A stretch of 64,000 nucleotides of DNA from VXPQ01 sp965248175 (GTDB lineage: Bacteria; Bacteroidota; Rhodothermia; Rhodothermales; VXPQ01). Positions 43,711 to 51,863 of this stretch are shown piece after piece. The notes under the pieces are model-generated. The model was not told where the DNA came from and searched no databases. It worked only from the letters and a program-made list of their open reading frames with translations. Where the stretch lies: assembly GCA_965248175.1 (NCBI GenBank), contig OZ252093.1:310001-374000 (forward strand), read 5' to 3'. The position numbers and the translations under genes were made by a program. Each line of letters opens with the position of its first letter. The stretch's first letter is position 1.

Positions 43711-44274
43711 TCAATGGGTATATATTGCTCGTCCCTCAACGTTCCCGGTAGAACGTAAAAGCGCGTTCTTAGCGTGCTCCCGGCATAATTCCCTGGCGAT
43801 GTCAATGGGGCGGCGGTACTTCAGCGGGCTGTGCAGCAGCATACTCAACTCCATCTCCATCGCCTCCAGGCTAAAGGCCTGATACGTTTCGCTCATCTCG
43901 ACACGGACACGAATCTGCCAGGCGATGTCGTTCATCGACCCCAGCACACTGCGGCTAATCGTCCGCGCAACCTGCACGTCAGCCAGGGCCTCTGCTTCTC
44001 GCTCAATGCACTGGGAAGGCAGTCCCAGCCGGTGTAGCAGGTCGACCACGCGTTCCTGGAAGTCGGCGGTGGTGCGTGTTCTACCTCGTCCTGGAACGAT
44101 AGCTGTCAGGCGGGTCGGCTCACTCGTAAAGATCACCACGGACCGTACGGGTAACGGCAGAGAGATGACGTTGGCGTACCAGTCGCCTAGCAGTGAAGTC
44201 GAGGGTACGGGATCAGCCATGATGGGCTTGTTGATCCTGTCGAGAAGTTTCCTGGTGCATCTCAAGGTAATCAT
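43711..44274 (-). CDS. DUF6933 family protein
   Basis: 187 residues from ATG 44274: MITLRCTRKLLDRI, then STSLLGDWYANVISLPL, SVVIFTSEPTRLTAIVPGR, a helical middle, and ARTISRSVLGSMNDIAWQ with SPLKYRRPIDIA near the end, the pattern of DUF6933 proteins. Function unknown. The frame is open upstream as far as 44595, through the tRNA, but that is not coding. It completes a three-gene pocket with the NTase-like and HTH genes beside the tRNA. Confidence 0.8.
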   Translation of the reverse strand: MITLRCTRKLLDRINKPIMADPVPSTSLLGDWYANVISLPLPVRSVVIFTSEPTRLTAIVPGRGRTRTTADFQERVVDLLHRLGLPSQCIEREAEALADVQVARTISRSVLGSMNDIAWQIRVRVEMSETYQAFSLEAMEMELSMLLHSPLKYRRPIDIARELCREHAKNALLRSTGNVEGRAIYTH

Positions 44275-44517
44275 GATCACTCGTGCAGTTCTCTTGCTTC
44301 GGAAAATCTCATTGATGTAACCGCCAAATACTCCGCGCTTGGCTCTTGCTGCCTCGCTACACCGGGAGCTACACTGAAAAATATTTTCCTGCGGCGCGCA
44401 CGCGCCATCGCTCCTATTGCTCGCTTCCGCACCGAACGCAGGACCGGGGAAGACCGAAAAGATCACAAAACAAAGCGCTAATCCATTGTGGATTAGTACC
44501 TCGAAAGAATAGTTCCG

Positions 44518-44601
44518 TACCCGGGGTGGGACTCGAACCCACAAGACCCGAAGGCCATCGGATTTTGAGTCCGACGCGTCTCCCAATTCCGCCACCCGGG
44601 C
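44518..44601 (-). tRNA. tRNA-Leu (anticodon CAA)
   Basis: 84-nt tRNA with acceptor GCCCGGG pairing to CCCGGGT (one G-T pair) and discriminator A. D-arm GTGGCGGAATTGGGAGAC, anticodon stem CGGA/TCCG with loop CTCAAAA (anticodon CAA, codon UUG), a variable arm GATGGCCTTCGGGTCTT (class II) and T-arm GTGGG-TTCGAGT-CCCAC are all present. CCA is not encoded. It marks the edge of the accessory pocket to its left; no duplicated 3' end was found at the far side. Confidence 0.96.
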
Positions 44602-44830
44602 AGGGCCATGGACGTGCAGCGTTTTCGCCGGAGTTTTTATATAACTCCAGAGCGTTTCCGCAAGCCCTTCCGTACTACGACGATCAGGTGCACGGGATCC
44701 GCAGCGCCGTAACTTGATTCCATTCCACCCGGCTTCGCCTCACCCGCTTGCAGTTCAGCGCTGCATTGCTCAATTTCAGGAGCGCTGCGCTGCCTCCTAT
44801 GCTCCGTCAGGCATTCATTCCACGCATCCC

Positions 44831-46033
44831 ATGCCCACTGAACCGGCTCCCTTCAGGCCTTTCGAGAAAGACCTCGTCGTTGAATCCTTCGAGTTGTTTG
44901 ACGTACCCCCCCGCTGGCTTTTTCTGAAAGTCACCACAAAGGGAGGGCTTGTCGGCTGGGGCGAACCGGTCGTCGAGGGACGCAGCGGCGCAGTACGAGC
45001 TGCCGTCGAGGAACTGGGCGAATATGTGATCGGGCGGCCCGCGAACCGCATCGAGGACATTTGGCAAGTCCTCTACCGGGGCGGGTTCTATCGAGGCGGG
45101 CCAGTGCTGATGAGCGCCATAGCGGGCATCGATCAAGCGCTGTGGGATATCAAGGGCAAAGCGCTGGACGCCCCTGTTTATGAACTGCTGGGCGGAGCGG
45201 TGCGGGGTAGCATTGCGGCGTATGGCTGGATAGGAGGCGACAGCCCGGACGGGGTAGCGGAGGCCGCGCAGCACCGGGTGAAGCAAGGGTTTGGAGCAGT
45301 CAAGATGAATGCATCGGGCCGGATGGCGTGGATAGACAGCCCGCAGCGCATCGAAGAGATCGCGGAACGGATGCGGTCGGTGCGCGAAGCGGTGGGACCG
45401 GATATCGGCATCGGCGTGGATTTCCATGGACGTATCCATCGCGGGCTGGCCCGCCGGGCCATCGAAGCCCTGGAGCCGTATGCGCCGATGTTTGTGGAGG
45501 AACCGCTCGCACCGGGACACGAAGATTTGCTGGCCGGTCTCGCCACAGGGTTGCGCACCCCGTTGGCAACAGGCGAGCGGCTCTATTCCCGGTGGGATTT
45601 CAAGAACGTACTACCGCACATCGACGTGGCGCAACCCGACGTAAGCCATGCCGGGGGCATCTCCGAAACCCGGCGGATTGCATCCATGGCCGAGGCATAC
45701 GATGTGGCGCTGGCGCCGCATTGCCCGCTGGGTCCTCTTGCCCTGGCCGCCTCGCTGCACGTGGATTTTGCGTCGGCCAATGCCTTCATTCAGGAAACCA
45801 GCCTCGGCATGCATTATCACGACCAGCATGGGGTGGAATTGCTGGATTACGTGGCCAACCCGGAGGTGTTTGCGGTACGGGAAGGGAAAATTTCTCTCCC
45901 TGAAAGACCAGGGCTGGGGGTCGAAATCGACGAGGATATCGTGCGCGAAGAAGCAGGCCGGTACACTACCGGGGGAAGCGGCTGGAGAAATCCCGTGTGG
46001 CGCCTGGACGACGGCTCGTTTGCGGAATGGTAG
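44831..46033 (+). CDS. dgoD: Galactonate dehydratase (enolase superfamily, DgoD)
   Basis: Dehydrates D-galactonate to 2-keto-3-deoxygalactonate in the De Ley-Doudoroff pathway. 400 residues from ATG 44831. Metal ligands are visible in VDFHGRIHR (Asp), FVEEPLAP (Glu) and GERLYSRWDF (Glu); catalytic His lies in APHCPLGP and DFHGR. The N-terminal capping domain (ESFELFDVPPRW) and C-terminal EEAGRY...GGSGWRNP are standard. The frame is open upstream to 44714, but the family start is at 44831. With uxuA it suggests sugar-acid use. Confidence 0.93.
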   Translation: MPTEPAPFRPFEKDLVVESFELFDVPPRWLFLKVTTKGGLVGWGEPVVEGRSGAVRAAVEELGEYVIGRPANRIEDIWQVLYRGGFYRGGPVLMSAIAGIDQALWDIKGKALDAPVYELLGGAVRGSIAAYGWIGGDSPDGVAEAAQHRVKQGFGAVKMNASGRMAWIDSPQRIEEIAERMRSVREAVGPDIGIGVDFHGRIHRGLARRAIEALEPYAPMFVEEPLAPGHEDLLAGLATGLRTPLATGERLYSRWDFKNVLPHIDVAQPDVSHAGGISETRRIASMAEAYDVALAPHCPLGPLALAASLHVDFASANAFIQETSLGMHYHDQHGVELLDYVANPEVFAVREGKISLPERPGLGVEIDEDIVREEAGRYTTGGSGWRNPVWRLDDGSFAEW

Positions 46034-46056
46034 ACCGATCGGTCTACGCTCGAAGA

Positions 46057-47433
46057 CTATTCCCCGACTGCCAATTCTCCCATAAATCGTATGGACGAGG
46101 CAACGCCCTGACGGAAACGGTCGAGCCCGAAATGCTCGTTGGGCGAGTGAATGGCGTCCGAGTCAAGTCCGAACCCCATCAGCACGGCGTCGAGCCCCAG
46201 CGCCTCCTGAAAATCCGCCACAACCGGGATGGATCCCCCCTCCCGGATAAAGACCGGCGGGCGTCCGAACTCATCACGTAGTGCTCGGAAGGCGGCCTGC
46301 ATGGCGGGCAGGGAGCGATCTACGAGAACAGGCATGCCGCCGTGCAGATCGCGGAAGGTCATCTTCATGGTGGGCGGCGTTGCCGTTTCGAAATAACGCC
46401 GGAGCATGGCTGCCACCTCGTCCGGACGCTGGTCCGGAACAAGCCGCACCGAGATTTTTGCGGCGGCCCGGGACGGCAGCACCGTTTTGGCGCCCTCCCC
46501 CTGGTAACCGCCTCCTATACCGTTTACGTCCAGCGCCGGGCGCCCGCGCGTCGCTTCCAGCACCGAATACCCTTCTTCGGTACGCGCAGCGGGGATACCT
46601 ATATCCTTCTTCCATGCCGCCTCATCGAACGGCAGGCTGCGAAAAGCTTCACGTTCCTCGTCGTCGAGGCCCCGGACCGCGTCGTAGAATCCCGGAAGCG
46701 TAACCCGGCCTTGCTCGTCCTGTAACCCGGCGATCAGGCGGGCCAACACATGAATCGGGTTTTCGACGGCGCCTCCGTACACCCCGGAATGCAGATCCCG
46801 GCTTGGCCCCTCCAGCATCACCTCTATGTAGGTCATGCCGCGCAGCCCATACCCGATGGAGGGAACCCCTTCGGCGAACAGCGCCGTGTCGGAGATCAGC
46901 GCTACGTCGGCTGCGAGAAGGCGCCGATGCGTTTCGAGGAAAGGGCGCAAGTGCACCGAACCGCTTTCCTCTTCGCCTTCGATCAGGAATTTCAGATTGA
47001 CGGGCAGTTCGCCGGTGGTACGCAGCCACGATTCCGCAGCCTTGGCGTGAATAAAGAGTTGCCCCTTGTCGTCGCAGGCTCCGCGGGCGAACAGCTTGCC
47101 CCCGCGTTCCACGGGCTCAAAGGGGGGCGTCTCCCATAAATCGAGCGGGTCCGGCGGCTGCACATCGTAGTGACCATACACCAGAACAGTCGGGCGCTGT
47201 GCATCGTGCATGTGTGCAGCGGTGACAATGGGGTGCCCTCCCGTTGCGTGAATCTGCACCTCGCCGATACCGATTTCGCGGAGATGGTCGGCAATCCATA
47301 CGGCAGCGCGGCGCACCTCCCCCGCATAGGCCGGGTCGGTGCTGACAGACGGAATACGCAGCAGACTCTTCAGTTCGTCGACGAACCGGGGTTCGTGCTG
47401 CGCGGCGTAGGCAAGGGTATTGGAAACGGACAT
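46057..47433 (-). CDS. M20-family peptidase (dipeptidase-like)
   Basis: Zinc-dependent peptidase of 458 residues from ATG 47433. Metal site segments are visible: VLVYGHYDVQPPDP, FARGACDDKGQ, FLIEGEEESGS (catalytic Glu then metal Glu), SDTALFAEGVPSI and HSPNEHF near the end (last His). The dimerisation lobe (HSGVYGGAVENPIHVL) is in place. It belongs to the M20 branch that includes CNDP/PepV-like dipeptidases. It ends the run that starts at clpX. Confidence 0.9.
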   Translation of the reverse strand: MSVSNTLAYAAQHEPRFVDELKSLLRIPSVSTDPAYAGEVRRAAVWIADHLREIGIGEVQIHATGGHPIVTAAHMHDAQRPTVLVYGHYDVQPPDPLDLWETPPFEPVERGGKLFARGACDDKGQLFIHAKAAESWLRTTGELPVNLKFLIEGEEESGSVHLRPFLETHRRLLAADVALISDTALFAEGVPSIGYGLRGMTYIEVMLEGPSRDLHSGVYGGAVENPIHVLARLIAGLQDEQGRVTLPGFYDAVRGLDDEEREAFRSLPFDEAAWKKDIGIPAARTEEGYSVLEATRGRPALDVNGIGGGYQGEGAKTVLPSRAAAKISVRLVPDQRPDEVAAMLRRYFETATPPTMKMTFRDLHGGMPVLVDRSLPAMQAAFRALRDEFGRPPVFIREGGSIPVVADFQEALGLDAVLMGFGLDSDAIHSPNEHFGLDRFRQGVASSIRFMGELAVGE

Positions 47434-47484
47434 AGGCAATCGCAAAAGAAACAGGTACATGCGACCGGCAGACCGGTACGCCAC

Positions 47485-48003
47485 CTATAATTCGCTCTCG
47501 TCTCGCCACCGGAGGAGCTTCCAGGCGGCGGACGTATCTTCCCGAATAATAAGAAAGTTCACATTCCCATCACCCCGAAAAACATCGCCGCCTTCGAGAG
47601 AAATGGTCAGGTTGAAGGGACGTACTATCCGGGCGCGCAAATCTTCTTCAAACAAGGTTTGAGAAAGGATCTGGTTCCAGCGCAGATTCACGAGCGTCGC
47701 ATTCTCGAAGAGGCGCCGGGTGGATTCGAGTTCCTGGGCAAAGCCCCACTCGCGTTCGACCTGGGCATCGAAGTCATAGTAGATGAAAATGAAAGAAGAA
47801 TCCAGCAGCGACTCATAAAGAGACAAGTCCCGCAGCTCGTAGGCGTTCCGGAAATTGGTAAAGAAGCCGTCGATGGTGGCGGGATCGCCCAGCAGATCAC
47901 CGAACGGGCTGCCTTCTTCGAGCGCGGGGGCAAAGGGATTGCAGGCCGCAACGAGCACGACCGGCATCAGGATCGCAAGCATGGCGCTCCACCGTGTCCC
48001 CAT
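47485..48003 (-). CDS. Lipoprotein of unknown function, NTF2-like layout
   Basis: 172 residues, lipobox VLVAAC. A short helix-rich start (GFFTNFRNAYELRDLSLYESL) with a mixed beta region ending EDTSAAWKLLRWRDES resembles an NTF2/SnoaL cone. It is 12 bases downstream of another lipoprotein of the same style, which may be a diverged paralogue. Not assigned to a family. Confidence 0.65.
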   Translation of the reverse strand: MGTRWSAMLAILMPVVLVAACNPFAPALEEGSPFGDLLGDPATIDGFFTNFRNAYELRDLSLYESLLDSSFIFIYYDFDAQVEREWGFAQELESTRRLFENATLVNLRWNQILSQTLFEEDLRARIVRPFNLTISLEGGDVFRGDGNVNFLIIREDTSAAWKLLRWRDESEL

Positions 48004-48015
48004 CGGATCGTCTGC

Positions 48016-48618
48016 TTATTTGATAAAGGCCGCCTTCAGATCGCTCCAGGAAGCGGCGGCGCCGATCGAGTTGTCCGTCCAGGTTGCAATGTACCAGAGA
48101 CCGTCCTGGCCCTTTTCGATCGACCAGGCGACACGACCCTGCAGCGTGTTCGGCAATTCTGTGCTGCGATGGTTGAGCACCAGAACATACGAGGCCTCCA
48201 CCGTATAACGCACGGAGCCCGCCGTTTGCTCGATGTCGGTCAAGCGCAACTCGTTACCGCTGGTAAGGCGGGCCGCCTCCACCAGCGCCCGGAAGTAACT
48301 TTCTTCTTCCTGGGCGCCCCATCCGTTCCAGATGGAAGGATCTTGCGCCTCTGCTTCGGCAGTGGGTTGGAAGCGGAAACCGTCCGAAAAAGAACGCCGG
48401 TAATTCGGGGCATTCAATTCGGCAATGGCGTAGCGCAAGTTTTCCAGCACTTGGTCGGGCGTATCCGGCTGGAGAAAGGCGCCGGTTTCCGTGCCCGGCG
48501 GTTCCGGCGTACGCGTGGCGAACAGATCACACCCCGTCGCAAGCACCAGCATGATCAGCACGCCCGTCAGGATGGCCGAGCGGGAATCAGCACGTGTCCG
48601 TCTCTGGCTTTTCGGCAT
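48016..48618 (-). CDS. Lipoprotein of unknown function, NTF2-like layout
   Basis: 200 residues from ATG 48618 (48642 is also open). Signal with arginine-rich n-region and lipobox LATGC. The mature part, with PDQVLENLRYAIAELNAPNYRRSF and the closing KGQDGLWYIATWTDNS, is like the neighbouring protein at 47485 in form, again NTF2-like in outline. Overlaps the stop of the methyltransferase by 32 bases, so translation is coupled. Function unknown. Confidence 0.65.
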   Translation of the reverse strand: MPKSQRRTRADSRSAILTGVLIMLVLATGCDLFATRTPEPPGTETGAFLQPDTPDQVLENLRYAIAELNAPNYRRSFSDGFRFQPTAEAEAQDPSIWNGWGAQEEESYFRALVEAARLTSGNELRLTDIEQTAGSVRYTVEASYVLVLNHRSTELPNTLQGRVAWSIEKGQDGLWYIATWTDNSIGAAASWSDLKAAFIK

Positions 48619-49330
48619 GCAAAATGAGCCGGGGGCTGGCATTCGAATGAGGACGTCCTTCGTAGTCGCCGTACGTATGCCGGAGTTGCAGGCCTGCCGA
48701 GGCGTACATCACCCGGAAATCCTCCAGCGTATAGAGACGAACGGATTCGAGGAAGGACTGTTCGTTTTCGCCGGTGCGAATCGTAATCCGCTTGTTGATT
48801 CGTCCGTTTTCTACCCAGCGCCGCTGGTGAATAGTTGCCCCGCCCCGCTCGAATCGGTCTTCCGGAACAAGGTGGTCAAGCACATAGGAGACATTGAAGA
48901 AATCCTGCACGAACCAGCCGCCCGGACACAGTGACCGGTGCATGGCCCGCAACGCACGCACATGATCGTCGTCGTCCGCAAAATACCCGAATGCCGTAAA
49001 TACGTTGATGACGCCGTCAAAACAGCAGTCGCATACCGGGTTGCGCATGTCGCCGCGTCGGAAGAGGACAGCAAGCCCCTCTTTCGTGGCGCGCCGCGCG
49101 GCCTCTTCGATAGCGTATTCGGAAAGATCCACACCGGTTACGTGATACCCCCGCCGGGCAAGAGCCCGCGCATGCCGCCCGCGGCCGCACCCCATATCCA
49201 GGATGGAAGCACCGGATTCAGGCCGGACGACGCGGTCCAGAAAATCCACCATACGTTCCGCTTCGTCCTCGTCCCGGTCCTGATAAACCAGTTCGTACTC
49301 AGGATGATCGAACCACTCCTCGTACCACAT
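48587..49330 (-). CDS. Class I SAM-dependent methyltransferase
   Basis: 247 residues from ATG 49330. Motif I is ILDMGCGRGRHARALARRG with VTGVDLSE as motif II, and DGVINVFTAFGYFADDDD is the post-II region, typical of small-molecule methyltransferases. The substrate is unknown. It is 14 bases downstream of ispH. The start at 49411 is open but is inside ispH. Confidence 0.87.
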   Translation of the reverse strand: MWYEEWFDHPEYELVYQDRDEDEAERMVDFLDRVVRPESGASILDMGCGRGRHARALARRGYHVTGVDLSEYAIEEAARRATKEGLAVLFRRGDMRNPVCDCCFDGVINVFTAFGYFADDDDHVRALRAMHRSLCPGGWFVQDFFNVSYVLDHLVPEDRFERGGATIHQRRWVENGRINKRITIRTGENEQSFLESVRLYTLEDFRVMYASAGLQLRHTYGDYEGRPHSNASPRLILHAEKPETDTC

Positions 49331-49344
49331 GGAATCGATCAGGG

Positions 49345-50586
49345 TTATGCCGCCTTCCCGGAAGCAAAGGGAGCCAGCGCTTCGTCCAGGGTGCGGACAT
49401 CCTCCGTCCATGCAACCATTTTTCGAATCACCTCATCCAGCAACGCATCAGGGCAGGAAGCGCCTGCCGTGAGTACTATATCCAGCGGGCGCCGGGCAGG
49501 AAGCCATCCGGTGGTAACCTTTTCCTCTCCCGCCCCCGAATCGAAATGCAGGATCGTGTCGGGCGATATGATTTTTTCGGCGTCGCGCACAAAATACGTA
49601 GGCATCTTCTTTGCGCAGAGATCGACCAGATGGCTGGTGTTGGATGAGTTATAGCCACCCACGACAATGCCCAGATCGCCCCCCGACGCAATCAGGTGCA
49701 AGGTGGCATTCTGATTCTCGTTGGTAGCGTAACACAGTGTGTCGCTGGTGTCTGCAAAGTGGTCGGTCAGTTCTGCCTCGCCGTACTGATCGAGGATGGC
49801 CTGCCGGAGCAGACGGGCAATGGCTTGCGTTTCGGTGGCCAGCATAGTGGTCTGATTCACCACGCCGATACGTTGCAGATCACGGAGCGGGTCGAAACCG
49901 GTCGAGTATTTGTCGCGGAATCGATCGAAGAAGAAATCGGCACCGGCTTCTCCCCGGATGATCCGGGCAAGGTCTTTGGCTTCGCGCATATCGCGCACAA
50001 CTACAGCGGGAGCATCCCGGCTGGCGCGGGAAAACGTGGCCCGCATTTCCTCGTGGTACCGCTTGCCGTGTATGATCACGGTATACCCGTCCCGACCGAT
50101 TCGCTCACTCTTGTTCCAGACCTTCTCGACAAACGGGCATGTCGTGTCATAGGTCATGGTGTCGACGCCGTATTCGGCCAATTGGCGCTCGACGTCGAGC
50201 GAAGCGCCGAAGGCTGGAATGATTACTACGTCATCGGGGGTGAGCTCCTCGAACGGAATCAATTGTTTGCCGGTGGTCGTCCGCAAGAAACGCACGCCGG
50301 CTGCCCGCAAATCGCCGTTCACGCGCGGATTATGAATCATCTCCGAAAGCAGGAAAATGCGCCGTCCGGGATTCTCCTCCAGTGCGCGCCAGGCAATGTC
50401 GATAGCATGCTCGACACCGAAGCAAAACCCGAAATGCCGTGCGATCTTGAAGCGTAGCGGGCCAAAGTCCAGTACGGACGGCGTGAGATCCCTTTTGCGC
50501 GGATCGGTTGCACCGCGCGCGGTTTTTACGGTCGATACGATCGAACTCGCGTAGGCGCCGGGAACGTTGAACTTGCGGGCGGCCAT
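49345..50586 (-). CDS. ispH: 4-hydroxy-3-methylbut-2-enyl diphosphate reductase
   Basis: Last step of the MEP isoprenoid pathway, forming IPP and DMAPP; cytosolic [4Fe-4S] enzyme. 413 residues from ATG 50586. The three cluster cysteines are visible in GFCFGVEHAI, DTTCPFVEKV and ASCPDALLDE. The long version, with an N-terminal extension (FNVPGAYASSIVS) of about 50 residues before the enzyme proper, matches the longer Bacteroidota and cyanobacterial-type enzymes. Lies downstream of tgt in the clpX run. Confidence 0.92.
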   Translation of the reverse strand: MAARKFNVPGAYASSIVSTVKTARGATDPRKRDLTPSVLDFGPLRFKIARHFGFCFGVEHAIDIAWRALEENPGRRIFLLSEMIHNPRVNGDLRAAGVRFLRTTTGKQLIPFEELTPDDVVIIPAFGASLDVERQLAEYGVDTMTYDTTCPFVEKVWNKSERIGRDGYTVIIHGKRYHEEMRATFSRASRDAPAVVVRDMREAKDLARIIRGEAGADFFFDRFRDKYSTGFDPLRDLQRIGVVNQTTMLATETQAIARLLRQAILDQYGEAELTDHFADTSDTLCYATNENQNATLHLIASGGDLGIVVGGYNSSNTSHLVDLCAKKMPTYFVRDAEKIISPDTILHFDSGAGEEKVTTGWLPARRPLDIVLTAGASCPDALLDEVIRKMVAWTEDVRTLDEALAPFASGKAA

Positions 50587-50664
50587 TGGGCAACGAGGTC
50601 TGGGTAACGGTTTGAGTAACGAACCGGGGGTCAATCGTTAACGCCCGGAAACGATTCAAGTTCG

Positions 50665-50745
50665 ATCACAGCCTGCGGCTGACAGGTTGTTTTAATCACA
50701 GCCTGCGGCTGACAGGTTGTTTTAATCACAGCCTTCGGCTGATGA
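50665..50745. repeat. 30-bp tandem repeat at the 3' end of tgt
   Basis: A 30-base unit (ATCACAGCCTGCGGCTGACA and ten more) occurs at 50665-50694 and 50695-50724, with a third, slightly altered partial copy from 50725 that is the end of the tgt coding sequence, LISRRL and its stop. Each unit holds a hairpin CAGCC-TGC-GGCTG. Duplication of the tgt tail created the spacer before ispH. It may stop or slow transcription, but there is no T-tract. Confidence 0.85.
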
Positions 50746-51856
50746 GGGGGCGTATCTCCTTCTTCCAGGACAAAAACGAACCGTCGAGGATGGCTTCGCG
50801 CGCCTTGCGCATCAGCGAAGTATACAGAGACAGGTTCTGTACGGACGCGATGTACAGACCGAGGATTTCGTTCACCATAAAAAGATGGCGCACATACGCT
50901 TTGGAGAATGTCCGGGAAACATAGCCGTCCAGACCGGGATCAAGCGGCGAGAAGTCGTCGCGCCACTTCAGGTTTCGGATGTTGATGATGCCCTCCGTCG
51001 TGAAGAGCATACCGTTGCGTCCATTGCGCGTGGGCATGACGCAATCGAACATATCCACGCCGCGCGCTATGTTTTCCAGCAGATTTTCGGGAGTGCCCAC
51101 GCCCATAAGGTAACGCGGCTTGTCAGCAGGAAGTATCTCGTTGACGACTTCTACCATTGCATACATCTCATGATCGGGTTCGCCGACCGAGAGACCGCCG
51201 ATAGCGTACCCCGGAAAATCCATGTCCACAAGCCGCCGGGCAGACTCCTGCCGGATATCCGGGAACACCGTACCCTGCACGATAGGAAAGAGCGCCTGAC
51301 GGTGTTCGTACAGTGGTTCCGTTTCTTCGAAGCGTTTTTTGCAGCGGGCCGCCCAGCGCAGGGTCATCTCGTGCGAGGTCCGGGCATATTCCCGCGACAC
51401 GTCCGCCGCCGGACATTCGTCGAGGACCATCATGATATCCGCCCCGATACTGCGCTGGATATCCATCGCCGATTCGGGCGTAAGGAAATGGGACGAGCCG
51501 TCGAGGTGACTGCGGAATGCTACGCCCTCCTCGCTCAGCGTCCGGTGGCCGCCCAGTGAAAAAACCTGATATCCCCCGGAGTCGGTCAGAATTGGTCCGG
51601 GCCACGCCATGAGGCGGTGCAACCCGCCGGCCTGTTCGATCAGCGCCGGACCGGGGCGCAGATACAAATGATAGGCGTTCCCCAGTACAATCTGTGCCCG
51701 TACGTCCTGGAGCAACGTACGCGAATCGACCGCCTTGACGCTTCCGAGCGTACCTACCGGCATGAATACCGGGGTTTCGATCGGGCCGTGGTCGGTTTCA
51801 ATCTGCCCGGCCCGCGCCTCCGTGCGGGAATCCCTGCCGAATACGGAAAATCGCAT
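50726..51856 (-). CDS. tgt: Queuine tRNA-ribosyltransferase
   Basis: Exchanges guanine-34 of GUN-anticodon tRNAs for preQ1. 376 residues. Active-site elements are present: LTDSGGYQVFSL, SIGADIMMVLDECP with catalytic Asp region, ALFPIVQGTV and GVDMFDCVMPTRNGRNG. The zinc site that is CxCxxC and His in the E. coli enzyme is replaced: GLDGYVSRTFSKAYVRHLF, and ASVQNLSLYTSL with Gln instead of His. Bacteroidota enzymes lack the cysteines too, as I recall, but usually keep the His. Lies 7 bases after the AI-2E gene. Confidence 0.93.
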   Translation of the reverse strand: MRFSVFGRDSRTEARAGQIETDHGPIETPVFMPVGTLGSVKAVDSRTLLQDVRAQIVLGNAYHLYLRPGPALIEQAGGLHRLMAWPGPILTDSGGYQVFSLGGHRTLSEEGVAFRSHLDGSSHFLTPESAMDIQRSIGADIMMVLDECPAADVSREYARTSHEMTLRWAARCKKRFEETEPLYEHRQALFPIVQGTVFPDIRQESARRLVDMDFPGYAIGGLSVGEPDHEMYAMVEVVNEILPADKPRYLMGVGTPENLLENIARGVDMFDCVMPTRNGRNGMLFTTEGIINIRNLKWRDDFSPLDPGLDGYVSRTFSKAYVRHLFMVNEILGLYIASVQNLSLYTSLMRKAREAILDGSFLSWKKEIRPLISRRL

Positions 51857-51863
51857 GGCCGAA

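Noticed and set aside
44346..44717. Plus-strand frame across the tRNA
   Set aside because: Contains the antisense of tRNA-Leu and no domain.
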